Origin: UBA9339 sp964535195
Lineage (GTDB): Bacteria; Pseudomonadota; Gammaproteobacteria; UBA9339
Direction: 5' to 3'
DNA: 64,000 nucleotides
NCBI GenBank assembly: GCA_964535195.1
Contig: CAZHSI010000006.1
Coordinates: forward strand, 11,884-75,883
A program made the position numbers and the translations under genes. The notes under the pieces were generated by a model, which had not been told where the DNA came from, made no database searches, and saw nothing but the letters and a program-made list of their open reading frames with translations. Below, piece after piece: positions 8,766 to 16,610 of the stretch. The stretch's first letter is position 1, and each line of letters begins with the position of its first letter.

Positions 8766-10031
8766 ATGAGATATCTTTATAATTTATTGTTATTTTTAAT
8801 TTTACCCTTCTTGCCGCTTAGACTTTTATGGCGCGCAAGGAAGAATGGTGCTTACTGGAAGAATATTTCTGAGCGTTTTTCTTGTTTTAGTTTCGCGGTA
8901 GTTAATGAATCTATTTGGGTCCATGCTGTTTCAGTGGGTGAGGCGATGGCGGCAGTGCCACTAATAAAAGCTTTAAACAAACTTTATCCTCATACCCAAA
9001 TTGTTGTCACTACCATGACTCCTACTGGCAGGGAGCGGCTACAAAAAGCCTTTAGTAATAATGAAGTATTACTGCTTTATGTTCCTTACGATTATCCTTT
9101 TGCGGTAAAACGATTTTTACGGCACTTAAATCCCAAAATTTTAGTATTAATAGAAACCGAAATTTGGCCCAATATTTTATATTATACGGCGCAGTATAAG
9201 ATCCCAATTGTTATTGGCAATGCGCGACTATCTACTAAATCGTTTGCTGGTTATCAGCGGATTAAGTCTTTTATAAATTCTATCTTAAGTGGTGTGACGA
9301 TGATTATGGCGCAAAGTAAGCTGGATGCTGAACGCTTTCAGGCATTAGGAATAGCTCCGCATAAAATTGAGGTTATCGGTAATGTTAAGTTTGATATTTC
9401 CGTATCTGAGCAGGTATGGTCGGAGGCTAACAAGCTACACACATTTTTTGGGGGGGGGAGGCAGATTTGGGTTGCTGCGAGTACCCATAAGATGGAAGAA
9501 GAAAAGGTTTTGGTAGCTGCGAAAGAGGTTTTAGTGAGCATGCCTCATGCCTTATTAATTTTAGTACCACGCCATCCGGAAAGGTTTGATGAGGTGTTTG
9601 CGCTTTGTCAGAACGAGGGATTTAAAACTATACGCTATACCCAGCTACAAGATTATTCGTTGGCAACTAATGTTATAGTTGGTGATGTTATGGGGCAGCT
9701 TTTATTATTTTATGCGGTAGCAGATGTGGCTTTTGTTGGTGGTAGTTTAATTTCGTGGGGTGGTCATAATTTACTTGAACCAGCAGCGCTTGCTAAGCCG
9801 ATTTTAACTGGCCCAAATTTACAAGCTTTTTTAGACATTAGCCAAGCTTTGGTTAATGCTCATGCCATGATTAAAGTAAACGATGAACTTGAGCTTGCGC
9901 GGAGCTTAGCACAACTATTGAGAGAGAAAGAGTTAAGAGAACAACTAGGTGTTGCAGCGCATAATGTTGTTGAAGAAAATCGTGGGGCAACGCAAAAAAT
10001 ACTGGATATGGTTGTCAGGATACTCAAATAA
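8766..10031 (+). CDS. waaA: 3-deoxy-D-manno-octulosonic acid (Kdo) transferase
   Basis: GT30 enzyme that attaches Kdo to lipid A precursor at the inner membrane. The 421-residue protein starts with a membrane anchor (residues about 1-22). It shows SIWVHAVSVGEAMAAVPLI with the conserved catalytic-region Glu, then ETEIWPN, the PRHPERFDEV segment and the GGHNLLEPAALAKPI donor-binding region. The frame is intact. An unusual run of nine G (9450-9458) within the coding sequence encodes three glycines; slippage there would abolish the protein. It has its own predicted promoter. Confidence 0.95.
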   Translation: MRYLYNLLLFLILPFLPLRLLWRARKNGAYWKNISERFSCFSFAVVNESIWVHAVSVGEAMAAVPLIKALNKLYPHTQIVVTTMTPTGRERLQKAFSNNEVLLLYVPYDYPFAVKRFLRHLNPKILVLIETEIWPNILYYTAQYKIPIVIGNARLSTKSFAGYQRIKSFINSILSGVTMIMAQSKLDAERFQALGIAPHKIEVIGNVKFDISVSEQVWSEANKLHTFFGGGRQIWVAASTHKMEEEKVLVAAKEVLVSMPHALLILVPRHPERFDEVFALCQNEGFKTIRYTQLQDYSLATNVIVGDVMGQLLLFYAVADVAFVGGSLISWGGHNLLEPAALAKPILTGPNLQAFLDISQALVNAHAMIKVNDELELARSLAQLLREKELREQLGVAAHNVVEENRGATQKILDMVVRILK

Positions 10032-10099
10032 CTGCTTCTTTCCAAGATAAGGCAAAAGTTAATTAAAACTAATGAGATTAGCCAGACGGTATAAGAAAA

Positions 10100-10921
10100 A
10101 TGTATATCAAAGAGATATTAGCCACCAAATTCCTGCCTGGCTCAACGACCCCGCGACTTGATTTAGAGCTATTGTTAGCTGAGGTTTTACAAAAACCGCG
10201 GAGTTTTTTGTTGGCGCATAGTGAGTTAGAGCTTAGTTGCGAGCAAGCAAAAGCTTTTCAAATTTTATATAAGCGGCGTTTAGGCGGAGAGCCCATGGCG
10301 TATATTCTTGGTCGCAAAGAGTTTTGGTCTTTGGTACTAACGATCAATGACAAGGTTTTAATTCCTCGTCCCGAAACCGAACTTCTAGTTGAGCTTATAT
10401 TACAGCTGGATAATCCCAACGCTAAAGTTGCTGATTTAGGAACAGGGTCTGGTGCGATTGCTTTAGCACTTGCCAAAGAACGTCCGTCTTGGCAGATAAC
10501 TGCCACTGATATTAGTGAGGATGCTTTGCAGGTGGCCAGGTTTAATGCTAAAAAATACCAAATGCCAAATATTGTTTTTTATTGCGGTGATTGGTGTCAG
10601 GTTTTACCTGATGAAAAATTTGATGTTATTGTTAGCAATCCCCCATATCTTGCGCAAGAGGACCCCCACCTCAAGCTAGGTGATGTTAAGTTTGAACCAA
10701 AAACAGCATTAGTCGCTGGCGATGGACTTGCTGCTATCAAAAAAATAATTTCCCAGGCCAAAAATAAGTTGAGAGTCAATGGTGTGCTTGCTCTGGAGCA
10801 TGGTTATGATCAACAGAGTGCGATCCAAAAATTATTGCAGCAAAACGGTTATCAGGAAATAACTGCTTATAAAGATCTTGCTGGCATTGCTCGCGTAGTA
10901 GTGGCAAGGTGCCAGAAATAA
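10100..10921 (+). CDS. prmC: Peptide chain release factor glutamine methyltransferase
   Basis: It methylates the GGQ glutamine of release factors RF1 and RF2. The 273-residue protein has the N-terminal helical domain, RPETELLVE at about 90-98, the SAM-binding DLGTGSG at 112-118, and the catalytic NPPY at 180-183. Usually prmC follows prfA directly. Here prfA is not adjacent, and the gene follows waaA after a 68-bp gap. The frame is intact and the length typical. Confidence 0.94.
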   Translation: MYIKEILATKFLPGSTTPRLDLELLLAEVLQKPRSFLLAHSELELSCEQAKAFQILYKRRLGGEPMAYILGRKEFWSLVLTINDKVLIPRPETELLVELILQLDNPNAKVADLGTGSGAIALALAKERPSWQITATDISEDALQVARFNAKKYQMPNIVFYCGDWCQVLPDEKFDVIVSNPPYLAQEDPHLKLGDVKFEPKTALVAGDGLAAIKKIISQAKNKLRVNGVLALEHGYDQQSAIQKLLQQNGYQEITAYKDLAGIARVVVARCQK

Positions 10922-10982
10922 AGTATTAACTACAATCAGCTGTGCCCATCATTTCTCAAAAGGCACCGCTCTTCCTCTCAAT

Positions 10983-11012
10983 CTAGTCACGTGGTTTGTG
11001 CCACGTGACTAG
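10983..11012. repeat. 12-bp perfect hairpin between convergent genes
   Basis: CTAGTCACGTGG, a 6-nt loop, then CCACGTGACTAG. It lies between prmC and the convergent microcin-like gene and could act as a bidirectional transcription stop, although no T run follows closely. Flanking sequence up to about 11030 resembles the end of the palindromic repeat at 31888-31925 (CACGTGGTTT, then GTCTAA and GATTTTAT). This suggests a dispersed repeat family. Confidence 0.6.
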
Positions 11013-11031
11013 TCTAAGGTTGATTTTATTC

Positions 11032-11328
11032 TTAATCGTGGTGGTCTTCAATGGGATTTTTTTGGACCGCGGCGACAATATAGGCCCCGCCAATGCCTAT
11101 GGCGACAGTAGAAAGAAAACCAGAGAATCCCTTAACTAAACCGTTCCATGCATCTCCGAGAAAAGTTTTTTTTGTGCCTTTAGGAAACAATATTTCTATA
11201 TAGTAAGCACATGTTTTTATAGCACCTGAAGCTAATGCTCCTTCTAATATTTTTTTGTGATTCAGCACGCCGCCTGAGACATTATCAATTTCTGCTAAGC
11301 TAATTTCTGTTATCGAACTTTTGTGCAT
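11032..11328 (-). CDS. Microcin/bacteriocin-like peptide with double-glycine leader (copy 1)
   Basis: 98 residues. The first 20 end in LAEIDNVSGG, which closely follows the double-glycine leaders of class II microcins (microcin V leader: ELDSVSGG) that are cut and exported by peptidase-containing ABC transporters. The predicted mature part has a Gly-rich hydrophobic stretch (GFSGFLSTVAIGIGG) and ends in HHD. A GGAG site precedes the ATG. A paralogue lies about 290 bp upstream on the same strand. No export or immunity gene is visible in the window. Toxin activity is inferred; a host-directed or signalling peptide is also possible. Confidence 0.72.
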   Translation of the reverse strand: MHKSSITEISLAEIDNVSGGVLNHKKILEGALASGAIKTCAYYIEILFPKGTKKTFLGDAWNGLVKGFSGFLSTVAIGIGGAYIVAAVQKNPIEDHHD

Positions 11329-11366
11329 TTTTCTTTTTCTCCATTATTAATGGTTTGCTATATATA

Positions 11367-11399
11367 ATTATATTTATATAACCTTAAGAAAACTTTGAC
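11367..11399 (-). promoter_or_regulatory. Tandem TTAA-type box and -10 of microcin-like copy 1
   Basis: Read on the minus strand: GTCAA, 6 nt (AGTTTT), CTTAA, 11 nt, then TATAAT (11367-11372). The distal half-site is degenerate, the proximal one exact. Spacing is identical to that of the three other boxes in this window. It resembles a PmrA-type activator site overlapping the -35 region. Confidence 0.5.
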
Positions 11400-11616
11400 C
11401 ACTTCTTGATACAAAACAGTAATGCTATGCTGCAAAAAGTTATAGCTTTTATCATAAAACAGTTGTTGATGCCATATTAATTTCCTGATTTTAATGTTTT
11501 TTGCGATAACTGATTGATTCTATTAATCATATGTTTTTTATTTAGTGTTATATATTTACTAAACAAACTTATTAACCACAAACCAGATATATCAATAATA
11601 TTTAAAAAATAATTTA

Positions 11617-11919
11617 TTAGTCATGGTGGGGGTTGTTACCGCCGGCTTGTTCACGGTCCGCGATGACAATATAGGCTGCCCCAACTCCTACAGCGACATT
11701 AGAAAGAAAACCAGCAACTCCCTTAACTAAACCGTTCCATGTTTCTCCGAGAAAAGTATTTTTTTTGCCTTCAGGCATCCATACTTCTATCAGGTGAGCA
11801 CATGTTTTCATAACACCTGCACTGATTGCTCCTTTCAATATTTTTTTGTGATCCAGCACGCCGCCGGTGACATTATCAATTTCTGCTAAGCTAATTTCTG
11901 TTAGCGAATTTTTGTGCAT
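11617..11919 (-). CDS. Microcin/bacteriocin-like peptide with double-glycine leader (copy 2)
   Basis: 100 residues, clearly a paralogue of the gene at 11032-11328. They share the MHK(S/N)S(I/L)TEISLAEIDNV leader, here ending TGG, plus the NTFLGETWNGLVKG core, the glycine-rich hydrophobic helix and an HHD end. The 5' leader (GGAGAAAAAGAAAA before ATG) and the upstream regulatory box are conserved too, so the duplication included the promoter. The mature regions differ at scattered positions, which suits a two-peptide system or simple divergence after duplication. No transporter is nearby. Confidence 0.72.
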   Translation of the reverse strand: MHKNSLTEISLAEIDNVTGGVLDHKKILKGAISAGVMKTCAHLIEVWMPEGKKNTFLGETWNGLVKGVAGFLSNVAVGVGAAYIVIADREQAGGNNPHHD

Positions 11920-11969
11920 TTTTCTTTTTCTCCATTTTTAATAGTTTATTACCGTCACTACTATATGTA

Positions 11970-12002
11970 ATTATATTTGTATAACCTTAAAAAAACCTTA
12001 AG
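11970..12002 (-). promoter_or_regulatory. Tandem TTAA-type box and -10 of microcin-like copy 2
   Basis: Read on the minus strand: CTTAA, GGTTTT, TTTAA, 11 nt, then TATAAT (11970-11975). Both half-sites fit YTTAA with a 6-bp spacer containing the central TT reported for Coxiella PmrA boxes. This is one of the two best copies in the window. Confidence 0.6.
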
Positions 12003-12139
12003 TGATTTTTTATACACAATAATTATCCTATGTTGGATTTCTGCCCTTTTTTAATAAAAAAAAAGGGGGGGGCGGTTATTTATGTGGCTATACCCTGCAA
12101 ACTCGAAGACGAGAAGCATAAACCACTTGTTAAAATTTT

Positions 12140-13081
12140 TTAGTCACGAAAACTTAGAACATCGTCTAATGATTGGGCGTTAGCTCTAAGGAGAAGCAGT
12201 CTATCAATACCCAGTGCTACCCCAGCACAATTAGGCATTTTAGGTAGGGCTTTGAGCAAGTCATGGTCAAGTGGAATTGGTGGTAAATTTAATTCTCGTC
12301 GTTTTTTTAAATCACGAATAAATCTTCGTCGCTGTTCTTTGGGATCCCTTAATTCATGAAAACCATTGGCTAATTCTATCCCTTTATAGTAAACCTCAAA
12401 ACGGGAGGCCAGTGCAGTTTTGCCAGAACGAATCTTGGCAAGCATCGCCTGTGTTTTTGGAAAATCATAAATAAAGACAGGACATTTTGGTCCTAGGTTT
12501 GGTTCAATTAAATGACTAAATAGTAATTGGAGCCAAGTATCCGGCGTATCATCAATGCCAGCTACGAGTAAATTATTATTTTTTGCTAGTTGCCGTAGCT
12601 TATTTAAGGTAATTTTATGGGGATCTATTTTAAGATAATTTTCACATATTTCTTGATAAGAATAACGAAGCGCCTTAGGGGTGTTAATAGTATATTGTAA
12701 TAGCTCGTCAACTTCGTCCATTAATTTATGGTGATCAAAATTAAGGCGATACCATTCGAGCATGGTAAATTCTGGATTGTGGAGTCTACCCAATTCCTCC
12801 TTACGAAAAGCTTTGCAAATCTGATAGATGTCGCCACTGCCGGCGGCTAAAAGCTTTTTCATGGCAAATTCTGGTGATGTTTGCAGATATAAATTATCGC
12901 AGCAAAAATTGTTTAAATAGGGGGTAGGATTAGTAGTTGTGCACAAAATCGGCGTTGTAACCTCAAGCACTCGGTGTTTAGCAAAAAAATTCCGAATTTT
13001 TGCGAGAACTTTTGCGTATAGCAATAAACGACTTCTAATTTTATTTTCCTCTGGAAATATATTCACCAGTTCTTGTGTCAA
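12140..13081 (-). CDS. epmA: EF-P--(R)-beta-lysine ligase
   Basis: A class II lysyl-tRNA-synthetase-like enzyme that attaches beta-lysine to EF-P instead of tRNA. The 313-residue protein has motif 2 (FRKEELGRLHNPEFTMLEWY), the YYKGIELANGFHEL segment and motif 3 (GVALGIDRLLLL). It lacks the anticodon-binding domain of LysS, which distinguishes it as EpmA. Its start lies 41 bp inside the end of efp, so the modifier and its substrate are co-transcribed and probably translationally coupled. Confidence 0.95.
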   Translation of the reverse strand: MTQELVNIFPEENKIRSRLLLYAKVLAKIRNFFAKHRVLEVTTPILCTTTNPTPYLNNFCCDNLYLQTSPEFAMKKLLAAGSGDIYQICKAFRKEELGRLHNPEFTMLEWYRLNFDHHKLMDEVDELLQYTINTPKALRYSYQEICENYLKIDPHKITLNKLRQLAKNNNLLVAGIDDTPDTWLQLLFSHLIEPNLGPKCPVFIYDFPKTQAMLAKIRSGKTALASRFEVYYKGIELANGFHELRDPKEQRRRFIRDLKKRRELNLPPIPLDHDLLKALPKMPNCAGVALGIDRLLLLRANAQSLDDVLSFRD

Positions 13082-13607
13082 TTTTTAGAATATCTCCAAC
13101 ATTGATGAATAAAGGTACGCGTACTACGGCGCCAGTTTCTAGGGTGGCTGGTTTGCTACCGCCGGTTGCAGTGTCGCCACGTAGGCCGGGATCGGTCTCA
13201 ACTACTTTTAATATAGCAAAGATTGGTGGCGTAACCCCAATGGCGTTATTGTTCCACAGCGTGACGATACAGATATCTTGCTCTTTTAACCACTTCGCGC
13301 TATCACCGATGATGTCTTTGCTGACAGTATATTGTTCGTAGCTTACAGGTGACATGAAATGCCACATTGCGCCGTCGTTATATAGATATTGTAATTCTAT
13401 GTCTTGAGCATCAGCAGTTTCTAGTGAATCGCCAGACTTAAAGGTTTTTTCTAATACGCGCCCGGTTTTTAAGTTACGGAGTTTTACTCGGTTAAAAGCT
13501 TGACCTTTACCAGGTTTAACATATTCATTTTCTAAGATGCTGCACGGGTCACCATCAAGCATTACTTTTACGCCGTTTTTAAACTCATTGGTGGAAATCA
13601 TTGCCAT
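13041..13607 (-). CDS. efp: Elongation factor P
   Basis: A tRNA-shaped factor that rescues ribosomes stalled at polyproline. The 188-residue protein has the modification site KPGKGQAF, with the target lysine at residue 34 as in E. coli. It ends in the typical RTGEYISR. I chose the ATG at 13607, five bases after a GAGGA ribosome-binding site; the open frame extends 13 codons upstream without a good site. The EF-P ligase gene overlaps its 3' end, and the beta-lysine mutase gene epmB lies 2 kb away. Proteins here that would need EF-P include the poly-Pro WH2 protein and the GlpT-type transporter (PPPP). Confidence 0.96.
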   Translation of the reverse strand: MAMISTNEFKNGVKVMLDGDPCSILENEYVKPGKGQAFNRVKLRNLKTGRVLEKTFKSGDSLETADAQDIELQYLYNDGAMWHFMSPVSYEQYTVSKDIIGDSAKWLKEQDICIVTLWNNNAIGVTPPIFAILKVVETDPGLRGDTATGGSKPATLETGAVVRVPLFINVGDILKIDTRTGEYISRGK

Positions 13608-13817
13608 AAATATCCTCAGGATAATATTTAAAAAATATGCATACATTATGTGTTTAGTGGGATAAATGCAAGCGTGGGTTTTTTGAGCATTTTGCGCTCT
13701 ATTGCAAAATAATCTTAACTATTCTATAGTAACATGCAGAATAGTTGTGGCCAGATAATATTATAATGTTATCAAATGGTTACAAGTTGTTTTAAGCTCG
13801 TCATGTGATTGTAACCT

Positions 13818-15671
13818 ATGATTACTCTTAAAGACATTACCTTGCGGCGTGGCGCCAAACTGCTTTTTGAACATGCAGATGTAGCGATTTTTGCCAAACA
13901 AAAAGTAGGGGTGGTTGGGTTAAATGGGTGTGGTAAGTCCAGCTTATTTTCACTGTTATTACAGCGGATGTCTCCTGATGGGGGCGATCTTTATGTGCAG
14001 CCTAATATTCGGCTTGCTTATCTGGCGCAAGAGGCTCCGTGTACCGAAATTTCGGCCTTGCAATATGTGATGAACGGTGACGAAGAGTTAGCCGATTTAT
14101 TCCGCCAATTAAAAGGAGCTGAAGAAAAACACGATGGGCATCTCGTAACAGTATTACATAATCGCATTTATGAGCTTGGTGGTTATGACTTAGAGGCGCG
14201 TGCAGCGAAGGTGCTTATTGGCTTGGGCTTTAAGATAAAAGAAGAGCGGCAGGCAGTAAATTCTTTTTCTGGTGGTTGGCGAATGCGCCTTAATTTGGCG
14301 CAAGTTCTTATGAGCCGTGCGGATCTGTTGTTGCTCGATGAACCAACTAACTATTTAGATCTTGATGCGATTGTGTGGTTAGAAGGGTGGTTACGGAGTT
14401 ACGCCGGCACCTTGCTGTTGATTTCTCATGACCGAGATTTTTTAGATAACGTTATTGATAAAGTTATCTATATTGGTAATGCTAAACTAGAAACCTATAC
14501 TGGTAATTACTCAGACTTTGAAAGACAAAGAGCAGAACAATTAGCACAAGAGCAAAGTCTTTATAAAAAGCAGCAAGCAAAGGTTGAGCATCTTAACAAG
14601 TATATAAATCGTTTTCGGGCCAAGGCTAGTAAAGCACGGCAAGCACAAAGTCGTATCAAAATGTTAGAGAAAATGGAGTTGGTTAGTATTACCCGAATTG
14701 AGTCACCATTTTCTTTTAAATTCCAACCGACCAAACCTTGCGGTGCTCCATTAATATCCATGAGTGAAATAGCGGTAGCTTATGGCAAGCATGAGGTTTT
14801 AAGTAAGGTCAATTTTAGTTTAGCCCCTGATGATGCGATTGGAATTTTAGGGATTAACGGTGCGGGTAAGTCGACTTTTATGAAAACTCTCGCTGGAGTT
14901 TTAGCCGTTAAAACCGGAGAAACTTTTTTTAATCATGGGCTAAAAGTTGGTTATTTTGCCCAGCATCAAGTTGATCAGCTTGACATGCAAGCTTCGCCAT
15001 TAAATATGTTGCAAAGGATTGATCCATGCGTCAGTGAACGTGAGGCTCGCTCTTTTCTTGGTGGTTTTGGTTTTTCTAATGATGCTGTTTTCCAAGAAAT
15101 AACTAATTTTTCTGGTGGTGAAAAAGCGCGTTTAGCCTTGGCTTTGATTATTTGGCAAAAACCCAATTTGCTTTTGCTTGATGAACCAACAAACCATTTA
15201 GACTTAGAGATGCGCGAGGCTTTGGCCTATGCGTTACAAGAATATACGGGAGCTTTGGTGTTGGTTGCTCATGATCGCCATCTTTTAAAAGCAGTGGTTA
15301 ACGAATTTTATTTGGTGGCTGAGCATAGCGTGACAAAATTTACTGGTGATTTGGATGATTATCAGCAGTGGTTGCTTGATGCCAGAAAAAGACAGGTTGA
15401 AGTTACGATGGTCGCCAAAAAGAGCAAAGAGGGGTTGGTCAAAGGCCAAGGTAACTTACCATCTAATTCACGAATGAATTTACAGCGTAAGACTTTGTTG
15501 GAAAAAAAACTAAATCAACTTTATGGCGAAAAAGAGCGGATAATAGGGCTATTAGCTAATTCTGAAATTTATCAGCCATCTTGTCGTCAAGAACTGGCGG
15601 TATATTTAAAACAAAGTGCAGCTCTGGAAAAGGAGATTAAAGAGCTAGAAGAAGAGTGGTTGCAATCCTAA
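13818..15671 (+). CDS. yheS: ABC-F ATPase, YheS type
   Basis: A cytoplasmic ribosome-associated ABC-F protein with no membrane domain. The 617-residue protein has two nucleotide-binding domains: Walker A GLNGCGKSS and GINGAGKST, signatures FSGGWRMRLNLAQ and FSGGEKARLAL, and two LLLDEPTN Walker B blocks. The linker contains the RFRAKASKARQAQSRIK segment, and a charged coiled-coil tail is present. The pattern matches E. coli YheS rather than Uup or EttA. ABC-F proteins relieve particular ribosome stalls. It is divergent from efp and followed closely by epmB, giving a cluster of translation-rescue genes. Confidence 0.92.
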   Translation: MITLKDITLRRGAKLLFEHADVAIFAKQKVGVVGLNGCGKSSLFSLLLQRMSPDGGDLYVQPNIRLAYLAQEAPCTEISALQYVMNGDEELADLFRQLKGAEEKHDGHLVTVLHNRIYELGGYDLEARAAKVLIGLGFKIKEERQAVNSFSGGWRMRLNLAQVLMSRADLLLLDEPTNYLDLDAIVWLEGWLRSYAGTLLLISHDRDFLDNVIDKVIYIGNAKLETYTGNYSDFERQRAEQLAQEQSLYKKQQAKVEHLNKYINRFRAKASKARQAQSRIKMLEKMELVSITRIESPFSFKFQPTKPCGAPLISMSEIAVAYGKHEVLSKVNFSLAPDDAIGILGINGAGKSTFMKTLAGVLAVKTGETFFNHGLKVGYFAQHQVDQLDMQASPLNMLQRIDPCVSEREARSFLGGFGFSNDAVFQEITNFSGGEKARLALALIIWQKPNLLLLDEPTNHLDLEMREALAYALQEYTGALVLVAHDRHLLKAVVNEFYLVAEHSVTKFTGDLDDYQQWLLDARKRQVEVTMVAKKSKEGLVKGQGNLPSNSRMNLQRKTLLEKKLNQLYGEKERIIGLLANSEIYQPSCRQELAVYLKQSAALEKEIKELEEEWLQS

Positions 15672-15695
15672 TAATAATTAAATTTAATCCATTTT

Positions 15696-16610
15696 ATGAT
15701 AACTAAACAAAAAGAATTATATAAATTTTTACAATTAAGTCGTAAAAACGCGGCGATGACTGATCAGGATTTTACTAATTTTCCTTTACGGGTGCCTAAA
15801 AGTTTTGTTAAGCGGATGAAAAGTGCCGATAGTCATGATCCTTTATTATGCCAGATTTTGCCTGATAAACGGGAGTTGGATAATAATGTAGGTTTTAGTG
15901 TTGATCCATTGCTAGAGAAGAAATATTCACCCTTGCCGGGGGTTATCCGTAAATATTATAGTCAGGTACTATTGTTGGTTTCTCATGATTGTGCGGTAAA
16001 TTGTCGTTTTTGTTTTCGTCGCGCAAGTCGAGAAAAAATTGCTAATTGGTCAAAAGTTTTTTCATATATTGAAAATGATTCAAGAATTACGGAGGTAATT
16101 TTTAGTGGTGGCGATCCACTGATGTTAAGGCCAGAAAAATTAGCAGCGATTGTGGATAACTTATCAGCAATACCTCATGTTGCCAGGATTAGAATCCATA
16201 GTCGCGTGCCAATAGTTATGCCAGAGCGAGTAACTACTAATTTACTTAAATTTAAATCCCCTGTGGTTTTGGTAGTACATTGCAATCATCCTAACGAAAT
16301 TAACGACGAGGTTAGCCACGCTCTGAAGTTACTGCGTAAAAAAAATATAATTGTTTTTAATCAATCCGTATTACTTCGCGGCATTAATGATGATAGTGCA
16401 ACTTTGATAGCGTTAAGTGAGAAGTTGTTTCATGTTGGGGTTATCCCGTATTATTTACACTTACTTGATAAAGTCGCGGGAGCAAAACATTTTTATGTGA
16501 AGCTTAGTCAAGCAAAAAAGATTTATCATGATATGAAGAAAAGGCTGCCCGGTTATTTATTACCGAGGTTGGTAATCTCAACTGCAAATAGGAAAAAATA
16601 TGTCAACTAA
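15696..16610 (+). CDS. epmB: EF-P lysine 2,3-aminomutase (radical SAM)
   Basis: It converts (S)-alpha-lysine to (R)-beta-lysine for EF-P modification. The 304-residue protein has the radical-SAM cysteines in HDCAVNCRFCFRR (C99, C103, C106), an SGGDPLML block after it, and the C-terminal YYLHLLDKVAGAKHFYV region expected to carry the PLP lysine. The short length fits EpmB rather than clostridial lysine aminomutases. It lies 24 bp after yheS and overlaps the P-type ATPase start by 11 bp, so the three are probably one operon. Confidence 0.94.
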   Translation: MITKQKELYKFLQLSRKNAAMTDQDFTNFPLRVPKSFVKRMKSADSHDPLLCQILPDKRELDNNVGFSVDPLLEKKYSPLPGVIRKYYSQVLLLVSHDCAVNCRFCFRRASREKIANWSKVFSYIENDSRITEVIFSGGDPLMLRPEKLAAIVDNLSAIPHVARIRIHSRVPIVMPERVTTNLLKFKSPVVLVVHCNHPNEINDEVSHALKLLRKKNIIVFNQSVLLRGINDDSATLIALSEKLFHVGVIPYYLHLLDKVAGAKHFYVKLSQAKKIYHDMKKRLPGYLLPRLVISTANRKKYVN

